Positions 42,583-52,612 of a DNA stretch of 64,000 nucleotides are shown piece by piece (positions within the stretch are counted from its first letter, which is position 1; every line of letters starts with the position of its first letter). The DNA is from Terfezia claveryi (Eukaryota; Ascomycota; Pezizomycetes; Pezizales; Pezizaceae), in the NCBI GenBank assembly GCA_015179025.1, contig WHUX01000069.1, positions 124,001 through 188,000 on the forward strand, in the 5' to 3' direction. The notes beneath the pieces are model-generated. The model was not told the DNA's origin, did no database searches, and saw only the letters and a list, made by a program, of their open reading frames with translations. The translations under genes were made by a program, and so were the position numbers.

Positions 42583-43286
42583 TGTTAGGGGCGGACAGTC
42601 TAGTCCGGGCCAATTATGAGGTAAAGAGCTTAGCGAGCTTCTAGTGGCGTTTAGTGGAGCTAGCACAACAGGGACGGGTGTGCGAGGGTGACGAAAGTGT
42701 AGAGATCAAGGAGATATAGTGCTTAGGCTTTCGAAGAAGTATACAAGACAGTGCTTGGGTTCTGCCCTTTCTATCTAGGTAGCAGAGGCCCCTTATATAG
42801 ACATCTCGGGGATCGTCCTACTCCCCCCCCACATGCCTCCGGCATGGCCTTCCTAAGCCTCGGAGACATGAATGCAAATCAATGACGAAGCAGCTTGGGA
42901 ATCAATGACGGAGCAGCTTGAAAATCAATGATTGCAAATCATTGATTGGAAATAAGGGAAACGGAGACATGCTTGCAAATCAACAACGTAGACATCAGCG
43001 GCTTGGAAATCAATGATTGGAAATCGAATATGCCTTGAACCGGTCCTCCGTAAGAAGCAGTTATCCCATAAGCCAATACGACCTAGCCCCAACCCTCTTG
43101 GTCATCGCTAGAACGGTGCACACACTTCCTTGTCCCGGCCAGTCTCTCTACTCAACCCATAGGTATGAGCTAGAGGGCCCATTGCTAGACCTGCTGTGGG
43201 TGATCAATCCACGTCGTTGGCCTCAGCGGCTGTCGGCTTCGGTTTTCCGCCTCTGCGTAGACCACCCTCACGTGAGATTCATAACA
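42583..43286 (-). repeat. 3' LTR of gypsy-2 (704 bp)
   Basis: Matches 51811-52514 except CTCCGGCATGG/CTCCGACATGG and GAATGCAAAT/GAATACAAAT. Contains a CCTTATATAGAC box-like stretch near 42790. Confidence 0.95.
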
Positions 43287-43663
43287 TTACCCCCCTGTTG
43301 GAAAGCAGGCGTCCCGACTGCTACCTTCAGAGCTCCGGTGAATGTCGTTCTCTATGTGAGTATGGATGGGCCAAAATCTTTGGTTCCCGCTGCTAATGCC
43401 AGGTTCCAACATCCCAATCTAATCGAGTCATCGATTGTGGGGCCCATTCAGTGGCCGGTGTGCCCTATCATATTGTCCATATGGTTCGGTCACCAGTAAA
43501 ACCTCCCTTTTTATCAGCAAAACCCAGTGGGAAAAAGCCAATAGAAGGTAGGAAAGGTATGACCTCATGCCTTGACCTTGCAAGCGTAGGTAGTTGTGAC
43601 GGCGTAGGCTATGGCGTAGATAATTGGCTATAAACGTGACTCTAAGGAGCGCACGCAATGGCC

Positions 43664-43693
43664 AAACTATACCACACTAGTGTGGTATAGTTT
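43664..43693. repeat. 30-bp perfect palindrome
   Basis: Arm AAACTATACCACACT followed directly by its reverse complement. It lies between the pol stop and the 3' LTR of gypsy-2. The same 10-bp arms occur in the LINE-1 leader (13067-13096). Confidence 0.9.
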
Positions 43694-43761
43694 CGAGGGA
43701 CAATATGTATTGTTGTGAGTTTGGTAGACAATAGTATAGACGTAGACAATGGATGGCTTTT

Positions 43762-46650
43762 TCAGCAAAATCGCGTATCTCTGGGTTTCCTTGGAAACTT
43801 GTCATGAAATGCTCTCACTTCATTCCTGCATGACATAGTATCCAAAGTTTGCCAGGTATCGTCTTCAGGGCTGTACCCCTGCCATCGGATTCGGTACAAG
43901 ACCTTGCCTTTCCTGCGTACCGAATCTACAATTTCCTCGACACCATACTCAATGTCTTCATCTTCTTCCACATCCATGGCCTGTGGGTCTGCTCGGTCAT
44001 GGAATGGCTTTAGCAGGGTGGTGTGTATAACCCTATGCAACCTGATACCCTTCGGTATGTCGAGTTCATATGCATGCGTTCCGACTCTCCGTACCACCTT
44101 ATATGGGCCAATCCATTTGGTCATAAGAGATCGGTTGTTGCCCGCTTTGATGGTAAGGTTGCGTCGGTCTACTAGCACCTGGTTGCCAGGCTCATAAGTT
44201 CTAGCCTTTTCCATGGATAGTGAGCTTCTCCTATCGTTGATGTGCTTGAGGGTCTCATGGATTTGACTATGCACCGAGGTCATGCGGTCCAGCCATTCTT
44301 CAGCTGCAGGTGAACTGAGCTGATATTCCGTATTTAGATGAATAGCTCTAGGGTCAAATCCATAGAGAGATCTGAATGGTGAGTATCCATGTGTTGAGGT
44401 TGCGGTTGAGTTGTATGCAAACTCAGCTAAGGGTAGCCACCTTAACCAGCGATTTTGCCGGTCATGGCAGAAAATACGGAGGTATTGCTTTAGAGTCTGA
44501 ATTGCTCGTTCCGACAAGCCATCCGTTTGGGGGTGGTGGGCTGTGGATAATCGGAGGTGGATGTCCAGCTTTTGGTTTAGTTGTCTGAACATTTCTGAGG
44601 CAAATTGAGGTCCACGGTCAGAGGTGATGTGCCTTGGCAAGCCATGGAGCTTCCAAATATCAGTGATATAAGCATTGGCTACATCCTCTGCTGTCCATGT
44701 TGTTTTTGCAGCTATATACCGCTGCATCTTGGTGAATCTGTCAGTTATTACCAAAATCGCATTAAAGCCCTCAGAATCTGGCAATTCGCCCACAAAATCC
44801 ATCGCAATCTCTTCCCAAGGTCGGTTTCCTGTGGGCATCGGTACTAGCTTTGTTTGCCTTGAATGTCTATCTGATTTAGCCTTTTGACAAGGCAAACACC
44901 CTGCCACATAAGATGCCACATCTTCCTGCCAGTTTTCCCATACGAAATTCCGGCTAACAAGCTCTTCTGTGCGTGCTTTCCCCCAGTGCCCTGCAACCTT
45001 ACTGTCATGACACTGTCTCAAAACCTCCAATTTGTGTTCCGGCGGTACCTCCAATAAGCCACTGTCTCGCCTAGGCCATCCTGATACGTCGATGTTTTCT
45101 AGCGAGGGGTCCTCCACTTGGTGGCCTACCTCTTCTTCTAACAGTAGCTGGCCTTCTTTTAGCAGACGTTCTTCTGCACCTGACTTCTCTTCTCCTGCTC
45201 TTCGGCTAAGCGCATCTGGTTTGCCCATTTTGGGGCCCGGCCGATATGTAATCGTGAATCTGAATTCGGCGAGTTTCTGGTACCAGGTGGCTTGTCTAGA
45301 GTTGAGCTTTTGCTTGGTGTTGAAGTACTGCAGGCCTTGGTGGTCAGTGTAGATGTTGACTGGTATACCGACCAGCCAAGCTCGCCATTTGCGAAAACAG
45401 TCCACTATAGCAAAGAGTTCTTTATCGTGAATTGGCCAGTTTCTTTGGGTAGAATCTAGTGTTTTTGAGTGATAATCCACCGGATGTAGGGTTTTAACAG
45501 TTGATAGCTTATCGCCAGTATTGCGACCGTGATACTGGGATAGTACTCCAGCAATGGCCTGATTGCTGGCGTCCGTTTCCATGATGGTGTCAAGTGTGCG
45601 GTCGAACTGAGTAAGAATTGGCGCTGCCATGAACTCTGCTCGTAGGTCATCAAAGGCCTGCTGCTGTCTAGCCCCCCATGAAAATGGTATATCCTTGGTG
45701 AGTTCAGTTAAGGGCCTTGCTTTTGCACTGTATTGCGCAATAAAACGACGGTAATAATTAGCAAAACCCAAAAATGCTTGAACCTCCTTTTTCTTGGTTG
45801 GGGTTGGCCAGCTAGCCATAGTATCTAGCTTAGCTGGGTCCATTTTGACCTCTCGGCCATTGATGATATGACCTAGGAAGATGGTTTCGGGGACATGGAA
45901 TTCGGACTTCGGTAGGTTAACAGCTAAGCCATGATCCATACACTTCTGCAGTACTTTCTCTACAATTCGCTGATGTTCCGCCTCTGTTTGTCCTCCAAAT
46001 ATTAGAATATCATCCAAATACCAAATCACCCCTAAGAACGCAATTTCTTCAAAGATAGTATCCATCATTTCTTGGAAAGATGCAGGGGCATTGGTTAGGC
46101 CAAATGGCATAACGGTATACTCAAACAGCCCTTTTGTTGTTTTGAAGGCTGTCTTCCACTCCTCGCCAGCTGCAATGCGGATCAAGTTATAACCATTTTT
46201 GAGGTCGAGCTTGGTTAGCCATTTGGCCCCCTTAGTTCTATCCAGCAAGTCGTTGATAAGAGGCAATGGGTATCTATTGGGTATCGTAATGCGGTTTATG
46301 CCTCTATAATCCACACACAAGCGGAGGGAACCGTCTTTTTTCCGCACGAATAATATTGGTGCTCCAGCAGCTGATCTCGATTTCCTTACTTTCCCCACTG
46401 GGATGTTTTCCTCTAAATACCGTTCTAAAGCAATCTCTTCCTCCCAGGTCATTTTGTAGATTGGGCCGTTCGGTACTTTAGCCTTTGGGTCATTGAGCGG
46501 AATAGAGTGATCCCAGGGTTTATGCTTTGGCAATCTAGAAGCTTGTTCTGCAGAGAATACCTGTGCGTATTGGGTATAGCGGCTAGTTGCGTCAATTATA
46601 AGCAGAATCTCGCTGTGATCTAGGGGTTCAGCCTCCAAGTCTAACGTCAT
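43762..46650 (-). CDS. gypsy-2 Pol: RT, RNase H, integrase, chromodomain
   Basis: 962 residues from the first ATG; the open frame extends upstream through a 30-bp repeat. RT: LFVRKKDGSLRLCVDYRG (about 100-117) and the catalytic YLDD (211-214). RNase H: METDASNQAI, DKELFAIVD, YTDHQGLQYF, GKPDALSRR. Integrase: H-H-C-C zinc domain (HDSKVAGHW ... CLPCQKAK), core D (MDFVGEL), D (TSDRGPQF), E (GLSERAIQ). Near the C-terminus, YGVEEIVDSVRRKGKVLYRI and WQGYSPEDDTWQ form a chromodomain, which directs integration to modified histones in chromoviruses (family knowledge). No internal stop, so coding capacity is intact, although cut off from protease by an insertion. Confidence 0.95.
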   Translation of the reverse strand: MTLDLEAEPLDHSEILLIIDATSRYTQYAQVFSAEQASRLPKHKPWDHSIPLNDPKAKVPNGPIYKMTWEEEIALERYLEENIPVGKVRKSRSAAGAPILFVRKKDGSLRLCVDYRGINRITIPNRYPLPLINDLLDRTKGAKWLTKLDLKNGYNLIRIAAGEEWKTAFKTTKGLFEYTVMPFGLTNAPASFQEMMDTIFEEIAFLGVIWYLDDILIFGGQTEAEHQRIVEKVLQKCMDHGLAVNLPKSEFHVPETIFLGHIINGREVKMDPAKLDTMASWPTPTKKKEVQAFLGFANYYRRFIAQYSAKARPLTELTKDIPFSWGARQQQAFDDLRAEFMAAPILTQFDRTLDTIMETDASNQAIAGVLSQYHGRNTGDKLSTVKTLHPVDYHSKTLDSTQRNWPIHDKELFAIVDCFRKWRAWLVGIPVNIYTDHQGLQYFNTKQKLNSRQATWYQKLAEFRFTITYRPGPKMGKPDALSRRAGEEKSGAEERLLKEGQLLLEEEVGHQVEDPSLENIDVSGWPRRDSGLLEVPPEHKLEVLRQCHDSKVAGHWGKARTEELVSRNFVWENWQEDVASYVAGCLPCQKAKSDRHSRQTKLVPMPTGNRPWEEIAMDFVGELPDSEGFNAILVITDRFTKMQRYIAAKTTWTAEDVANAYITDIWKLHGLPRHITSDRGPQFASEMFRQLNQKLDIHLRLSTAHHPQTDGLSERAIQTLKQYLRIFCHDRQNRWLRWLPLAEFAYNSTATSTHGYSPFRSLYGFDPRAIHLNTEYQLSSPAAEEWLDRMTSVHSQIHETLKHINDRRSSLSMEKARTYEPGNQVLVDRRNLTIKAGNNRSLMTKWIGPYKVVRRVGTHAYELDIPKGIRLHRVIHTTLLKPFHDRADPQAMDVEEDEDIEYGVEEIVDSVRRKGKVLYRIRWQGYSPEDDTWQTLDTMSCRNEVRAFHDKFPRKPRDTRFC

Positions 46651-46687
46651 GATGGTGGGTATGTTGTATGTCTTGCAGGGTATTATA

Positions 46688-46782
46688 TAGCTGGGTGTCG
46701 CCGCACTGGGTATCGTAGAGCTGGGTATTGCCGCGGTGGGTATCGTAGAGCTGGGTATTGCCGCGGTGGGTATCGTAGTACT
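46688..46782. repeat. 30-bp coding repeats upstream of gypsy-2 RT
   Basis: Three units of GGGTATCGTAGAGCTGGG / TATTGCCGCGGT; in the pol frame each gives ten residues (IPTAAIPSST). Confidence 0.85.
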
Positions 46783-47559
46783 TTCTCTTTTATTCCAACA
46801 TTCTAACCTTCATCAGGAACGACGGTAGAATGCCTTGTGTACGTCTCACGCCTTCTACGCCAGCAAAGGCATTCTGACAGTTGTGGAGGCGAACACTGGC
46901 AGGTTCGCGCCGTGACGTGAATACTGGCATGCTCGCGCCGGCACGCTGTACCCTGGAGCTCGGCGCCCTGGGGTCCAGCTCGGCGCCCTGAGGTCCTGCT
47001 TGCGTGTCAGCGCCGTGGCCCCATATCTTGTGCATCCACGCCCTCACGTTGTTTCCTGTCCCTGCCCCGTGGCGCCAATACAAATTCACGCAACGTCCAG
47101 GTGCCATAAGGGCGTGGGGTACGCCCTGGCACAACAACCTGACAGGCAAACCGCTGGGCGCACTCGGGGCATAAATGTGATAGCAGCCAGGCAAAGGCAC
47201 CGACGTATGAGTTATAAATTGCAAGAACTATGTACGTTTGACTTTCTATATACATGACGGAGCTATCGATGCACTTCCAACGAACCATTCCCTCATGCAT
47301 CCCACTTGAACTCATCCTGCGCACCTGCCTCCCAAAATCCCTGCGGTTCCCTGACCAGAGCTGTCTGCAAAGTCGATATCGCCGTGCTTTGATCTAATGA
47401 TATCCATATAGCTATTAGCAACAGAACGTTGAGATCGCGAGACTGCACATACCTAGAGCTGCCCAATCGCTGGCTGATGTAGTCATCCGCTGCCACGAGC
47501 AACGCCTAGTACTAGAGCAATTAGCTATATGATCCTATAAAGTCGGCGGATTTGCTGGC

Positions 47560-47960
47560 GAGTTCACATACCTAGCTATGTCTGCGCATATAGATGGAGA
47601 TATCTCGACAGTGCATTTGCGGAGTCCTAAGAGCAATTAGCCTAGAGTTCGCGGGTCTGCTGGCGAGTTCACATACCTGGCTATGTCTGCGCATATAGTT
47701 GGGGATATCTCGACAGTGCATTTGCGGAGTCCTGAGAGCAATTAGCTATGCCTTCACATAGAGTTCGCGGGTCTGCTGGCGAGTTCACATACCTGGCTAT
47801 GTCTGCGCATATAGTTGGGGATATCTCGACAGTGCATTTGCGGAGTCCTGAGAGCAATTAGCTATGCCTTCACATAGAGTTCGCGGGTCTGCTGGCGAGT
47901 TCACATACCTGGCTATGTCTGCGCATATAGTTGGGGATATCTCGAGAGTGCACTGGGGGA
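47560..47960. repeat. tandem ~115-bp units, left arm
   Basis: Three to four units carrying CATACCTGGCTATGTCTGCG and GATATCTCGACAGTGCATTT. Inverted counterparts at 49263-49600. Confidence 0.85.
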
Positions 47961-48244
47961 GTCCTAAACTGAGCGCTGCCTGCTTGACCTTCCGCCGAGA
48001 GCTGGCTGGTTGAGTTATGTGTCATACCTGTGAAAAGAGGGGGCGCACGTGCTCTCGTGTTATGTTGGTTCACGTAGCCCTGTAAATATGTGTTGGTTGA
48101 CGCGGCCGGGAAATATGTGTTGATTGGTTGGAAGGCAGATTGGCGTACGCTGGTGTGACAGATCAGCACACGTCCCTGCATGCATGTTTCAGGCCTCCTA
48201 TGTCCGCCAGCCGTGAGATTACTGAAGCGGGTAATAGGCATGGA

Positions 48245-48962
48245 CGATGTGAAGTTGTTCATATAGACTTGTTTATGCGAGAAACTCGTGTTTTTGGAGA
48301 CTTATATATATGCGAGAAACTCGTGCTTTTGGAGACTTATATATATATATGCGAGAAACTCATGCTTTTCGAGACTTATATATATATATGCGAGAAACTT
48401 GTGCTTTTGGAGACTTATATATATGCGAGAAACTCGTGCTTTTGGAGACTTATATATATATGCGAGAAACTCATGCTTTTCGAGACTTATATATATATGC
48501 GAGAAACTCATGGTTTTCGAGACTTATATATATATGCGAGAAACTCATGGTTTTCGAGGCTTATATATATAGAGGCCGTGTCACCCAGACTATTATAAAC
48601 CTTGGATTCCATATGTATCTAGAAGCCTCAAAAGCATGAGTTGCTTGCATATATATATATAAGCCTGCAAAGCATGAGTTTCTCGCATATATATATATAA
48701 GTCTCCAAAAGCACGAGTTTCTCACATATATATATATAAGTCTCCAAAAGCACGAGTTTCTCGCATATATATAAGTCTCCAAAAGCACAAGTTTCTCGCA
48801 TATATATATATAAGTCTCGAAAAGCATGAGTTTCTCGCATATATATATATAAGTCTCCAAAAGCATGAGTTTCTCGCATATATATATAAGTCTCCAAAAG
48901 CACGAGTTTCTCGCATATATATAAGTCTCCAAAAGCACGAGTTTCTCGCATAAACAAGTCTA
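48245..48962. repeat. central TA-rich repeats in inverted orientation
   Basis: Units GCGAGAAACTCGTGCTTTTG plus GAGACTTATATATA, about eight on each side (48280-48570 direct, 48650-48960 inverted). The arms could pair into a long hairpin in DNA or RNA. Confidence 0.9.
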
Positions 48963-49262
48963 TATGAACAACTTCACATCGTCCATGCCTATTACCCGCT
49001 TCAGTAATCTCACGGCTGGCGGACATAGGAGGCCTGAAACATGCATGCAGGGACGTGTGCTGATCTGTCACACCAGCGTACGCCAATCTGCCTTCCAACC
49101 AATCAACACATATTTCCCGGCCGCGTCAACCAACACATATTTACAGGGCTACGTGAACCAACATAACACGAGAGCACGTGCGCCCCCTCTTTTCACAGGT
49201 ATGACACATAACTCAACCAGCCAGCTCTCGGCGGAAGGTCAAGCAGGCAGCGCTCAGTTTAG

Positions 49263-49817
49263 GACTCCCCCAGTGCACTGTCGAGATATCCCCAACTATA
49301 TGCGCAGACATAGCCAGGTATGTGAACTCGCCAGCAGACCCGCGAACTCTAGGCTAATTGCTCTTAGGACACCGCAAATGCACTGTCGAGATATCTCCAT
49401 CTATATGCGCAGACATAGCTAGGTATGTGAACTCGCCAGCAGACCCGCGAACTCTATGTGAAGGCATAGCTAATTGCTCTTAGGACTTCGCAAATGCACT
49501 GTCAAGGTATCCCCATCTATATGCGCAGACATAGCTAGGTACATGAACTCGCCAGCAAATTCGCCGACTTTATGTGATCATATAGCTAATTGCTCTAGTA
49601 CTAGGCGTTGCTCGTGGCAGCGGATGACTACATCAGCCAGCGATTGGGCAGCTCTAGGTATGTGCAGTCTCGCGATATCAACGTTCTGCTGCTAATAGCT
49701 ATATGGATATTATTAGATCAAAGCAGGGCGATAACGACTTTGCAGACGGCTCAGATCAGGGAACTGCTGGAATTTTGGGAGGCAGGTGCGCAGGATGAGT
49801 TCAAGTGGGATGCATGA
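49263..49817 (+). other. micro-exon-like units in the right arm
   Basis: Three 55-nt blocks beginning GAC and ending AG (49263-49317, 49368-49422, 49484-49538), then 49599-49657 and 49717-49817, are separated by 50-61-nt stretches that begin GTATGT or GTACAT, contain GCTAAT, and end in AG. These look like fungal introns. Splicing the last three blocks gives an open frame ending IRELLEFWEAGAQDEFKWDA. Upstream blocks are out of frame with each other because 55 is not a multiple of three. The mirrored arm has the same organisation. Origin unknown; perhaps a captured gene with duplicated exons. Confidence 0.5.
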
Positions 49818-50155
49818 GGGAATGGTTCGTTGGAAGTGCATCGATAGCTCAGCAATGTATATAGCAAGTCAAACGTACATAATTCTAAAATTTATACCTT
49901 TTACGTCGTGCCTTTGCCTGGCTGCTATCACTTTAATGCTCCGAGTGCACCCAGTGGTTTGCCCGTCAGGTAGTTGTGCCCAGGGCGTACCCCACGCCCT
50001 TATGGCACCTGGACGTTGCGTGATTTTGTATTGGCGCCACGGGGCAGGGAAAGGAAACAACGTGAGGGCGTGGATGCACAAGACATACGCCCGGGTGGCA
50101 CCTCGGCAGACACGGCGCCAGGGCGGTGCCTCGCAAGACATGGCGCCATGGCGAC

Positions 50156-50628
50156 TCAAGGGCTGGGGTGCTTGGGGCGAGCAGGTAGAAGAGGGCAATC
50201 GTCAGGGCGCCTGGTGATGGTGTTGCGGCGTAAGAAAATCGTTCCTGATGTTGACTCCGGGGTATTAATTACTAAATCATTTTCCTTCAACCAAGACAAT
50301 CCCAAGATAACATCCCTTTTTCCAATATCCAATACTTCTGCGTCCAATGAGAATTTGTGGCTTATACCGGGTATCGAGAAGGTAGTGTTTGCCACAAATT
50401 TACCACCTTTTAGCTTGGTTCCATCCCCTTGAGACACCAACACGCGGTTCTTTCTTTTCCAGACTCCTAGTCTTTTAGCAACTTTGGAGCCTACTATAGG
50501 CGCAGAAGCCCCGCAATCCACAATGGCTTCTGTTTCTAGCCCAGCAATTAATATCGGTACTGTAAGTAAAGGTTCGTGTCTTGGGGTTCGGCCTATCATC
50601 GTTTTGGTCGAACCCCTTAGTCTTTTCC
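50156..50628 (-). pseudogene. gypsy-2 protease, C-terminus replaced by insertion
   Basis: Retropepsin-like domain in the -1 frame relative to Gag: LLTVPILIAGLETEAIVDCG with active-site variant D-C-G-A-S, and the strand DVILGLSWLKENDLVINTP. From about 50250 leftward the frame runs into the inverted-repeat element and stops at 50156. It would be made as a Gag-PR fusion by frameshifting (see 50583-50631). Confidence 0.8.
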
Positions 50629-50631
50629 CGA
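50583..50631 (-). promoter_or_regulatory. -1 ribosomal frameshift signal at gag/protease junction
   Basis: Minus strand reads TCG GGA AAA GAC TAA: the heptamer G GGA AAA (50629-50623) is in the Gag frame, two codons before the Gag stop. Six nucleotides later comes an 8-bp perfect stem GGGGTTCG (50616-50609) / CGAACCCC (50590-50583). The downstream protease frame is exactly -1. Slippery heptamer, spacer and hairpin are the standard triad. Confidence 0.82.
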
Positions 50632-51744
50632 ATCTGAATCTCCTTCATCTTGTTGCTGATTTTCTTCGGATTTAAATTCAGGGTCAGAGTCTAGTTGAGT
50701 TATTCGTAGTATACCGGTGTCCATCCTTGCCTTTTTTGCTGCGGGAGCAGAGACATCTGATGATTTGGGTGGGTTGCCAATGAATGGCTTGGGCGGGTTC
50801 GTTGGGGGTGGGGTTTGTCGGTAACGGATACTCTGGCAATCAGCAATTCTATGTCCAGTCTTACCACATTTGAGGCACCGGTTTTCTTTCTTCCTCTTAT
50901 TGATGGTATCCGTAGTCACCTCTGATTGGTCTGACGAACGTTGAGTTGACCGATCTATGCGGGATCGATCGGAATATGTCCGCTTTGTGGGCTGATTTTT
51001 TGAGTTTTGTTCAGCCTGGGCGATGTCCATTTGGACTAATTTCTTCAACCATTTGGTTGGCTGGTCTCTGAGGTCCTCGTAATGAGTCATCTTCGATCGG
51101 AGCCGAGGCTTAATCCCCATAAGGATTATTCGAATGAGAAGGGTTTGAGGTATCTCCGCATATGCATTCAACCGATCCATGGTGGCGAGATAATCTTGGA
51201 CGGCTCCGGTCTGCTTAAGCTCATAGATCTGTCTGTGCGCATTATCAGCTTGGTAATGATCAGAAAAATGTGCTAAGAGCGCTTCTTTTGCTTCCTCCCA
51301 TGTCTTCCACTTAGCCTCGTTCGGCTTCCACCATGAGAGCGCCGAACCCTTCATCGACATTCCCGCTATTACTATCTTATCCTCTTCTGCTGTTACTCTT
51401 CTGAGCTTGAAGTATCCTTCTAAGTGGAACAGAAAATGTTCAAGTTCTGTCCGGTCTCCGGAGAATTTTTCTGGCGGGCGGATGTTGAAGGACACATTTT
51501 GACTAGATGGGGTGGGACTTTGCCGCCTGGTTGGAGGGTCAGGGGTTGGGTGGGCGGGAGTTCGCCGGTCTGTGGTTGCGCCTCTCTCTGGGATTCTTGG
51601 TGTTGCAGAACCCGATTCCAGAGTACTAACTCTGGCTTCCATTGCTTTGAGCTGAGCAATGAGTACTGAGTTGATCTGTGTGAGGGAGGCGATCGTATTT
51701 TGGGGCTCTGCTGAGCTCTCGTTGGCATGGTCAATACTCGACAT
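50617..51744 (-). CDS. gypsy-2 Gag
   Basis: 375 residues. The likely start is MSSIDHANESSAEPQNTIAS at 51744, 67 nt inside the 5' LTR; an ATG at 51894 lies in the LTR and is unlikely to be used. N-terminal coiled segment (QINSVLIAQLKAMEARVSTL), Pro-rich linker, capsid (FSGDRTELEHFLFHLEGYF, GSALSWWKPNEAKWKTWEE, YELKQTGAVQDYLATMDRLN), basic region, one CCHC knuckle CLKCGKTGHRIADC, acidic tail. It assembles the particle and binds RNA (family knowledge). Intact. Confidence 0.9.
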   Translation of the reverse strand: MSSIDHANESSAEPQNTIASLTQINSVLIAQLKAMEARVSTLESGSATPRIPERGATTDRRTPAHPTPDPPTRRQSPTPSSQNVSFNIRPPEKFSGDRTELEHFLFHLEGYFKLRRVTAEEDKIVIAGMSMKGSALSWWKPNEAKWKTWEEAKEALLAHFSDHYQADNAHRQIYELKQTGAVQDYLATMDRLNAYAEIPQTLLIRIILMGIKPRLRSKMTHYEDLRDQPTKWLKKLVQMDIAQAEQNSKNQPTKRTYSDRSRIDRSTQRSSDQSEVTTDTINKRKKENRCLKCGKTGHRIADCQSIRYRQTPPPTNPPKPFIGNPPKSSDVSAPAAKKARMDTGILRITQLDSDPEFKSEENQQQDEGDSDSGKD

Positions 51745-51810
51745 TTTTTCCGCTATGTTTTTAGGTATCGGTACGTCCAAGATTGAGGATGCCGGAGAAA
51801 AGCACTGTAA

Positions 51811-52514
51811 TGTTAGGGGCGGACAGTCTAGTCCGGGCCAATTATGAGGTAAAGAGCTTAGCGAGCTTCTAGTGGCGTTTAGTGGAGCTAGCACAACAGG
51901 GACGGGTGTGCGAGGGTGACGAAAGTGTAGAGATCAAGGAGATATAGTGCTTAGGCTTTCGAAGAAGTATACAAGACAGTGCTTGGGTTCTGCCCTTTCT
52001 ATCTAGGTAGCAGAGGCCCCTTATATAGACATCTCGGGGATCGTCCTACTCCCCCCCCACATGCCTCCGACATGGCCTTCCTAAGCCTCGGAGACATGAA
52101 TACAAATCAATGACGAAGCAGCTTGGGAATCAATGACGGAGCAGCTTGAAAATCAATGATTGCAAATCATTGATTGGAAATAAGGGAAACGGAGACATGC
52201 TTGCAAATCAACAACGTAGACATCAGCGGCTTGGAAATCAATGATTGGAAATCGAATATGCCTTGAACCGGTCCTCCGTAAGAAGCAGTTATCCCATAAG
52301 CCAATACGACCTAGCCCCAACCCTCTTGGTCATCGCTAGAACGGTGCACACACTTCCTTGTCCCGGCCAGTCTCTCTACTCAACCCATAGGTATGAGCTA
52401 GAGGGCCCATTGCTAGACCTGCTGTGGGTGATCAATCCACGTCGTTGGCCTCAGCGGCTGTCGGCTTCGGTTTTCCGCCTCTGCGTAGACCACCCTCACG
52501 TGAGATTCATAACA
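51811..52514 (-). repeat. 5' LTR of gypsy-2 (704 bp)
   Basis: See 42583-43286. Followed by CCCTC at 52515-52519. Confidence 0.95.
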
Positions 52515-52612
52515 CCCTCATAATAAGGTTTATCTCGAGCCTACTTATGTCTATCTATACTCACTGCTATTTCTATCTATACCCACTACTATTCATATAC
52601 CCACTGCTATTT

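Larger units (their letters stand above)
46812..50257. mobile_element. giant inverted-repeat (foldback-like) element
   Basis: Two arms of about 1.5 kb (47020-48570 and 48640-50095) are near-exact reverse complements around a spacer of about 70 bp. Each arm has its own tandem repeats (a roughly 115-bp unit and TA-rich 36-44-bp units). The outer 200 bp differ between sides, but a 12-bp inverted pair CATCAGGAACGA/TCGTTCCTGATG (46812-46823 and 50246-50257) may mark the ends. No transposase was recognised and no target duplication found. It splits gypsy-2 pol between protease and RT. Confidence 0.75.
42583..52514 (-). mobile_element. gypsy-2: chromodomain Ty3/gypsy element (chromovirus)
   Basis: 9932 bp between two 704-bp LTRs with TGTTA...TAACA ends and the target duplication CCCTC (42578-42582, 52515-52519). 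Minus-strand order is Gag (51744-50617), protease (50599-50156 region), RT-RNase H-integrase-chromodomain (46650-43762). LTRs differ at only two positions that I saw, so insertion is recent. A 3.4-kb inverted-repeat element separates protease from RT. A polypurine AGGGGGG tract precedes the 3' LTR. Next to the 5' LTR I see TTACAGTGC, not the usual TGG primer site. Confidence 0.95.

Noticed and set aside
48288..48639. Tyr/Ile-rich repeat proteins (ARNSCFWRLIYI)
   Set aside because: Mutually overlapping frames on both strands of the TA-rich palindrome centre.
48245..48962. Regular repeats that look like a CRISPR array
   Set aside because: Units are TA-rich tandem copies without unique spacers, inverted about a centre, in a eukaryotic transposon context.
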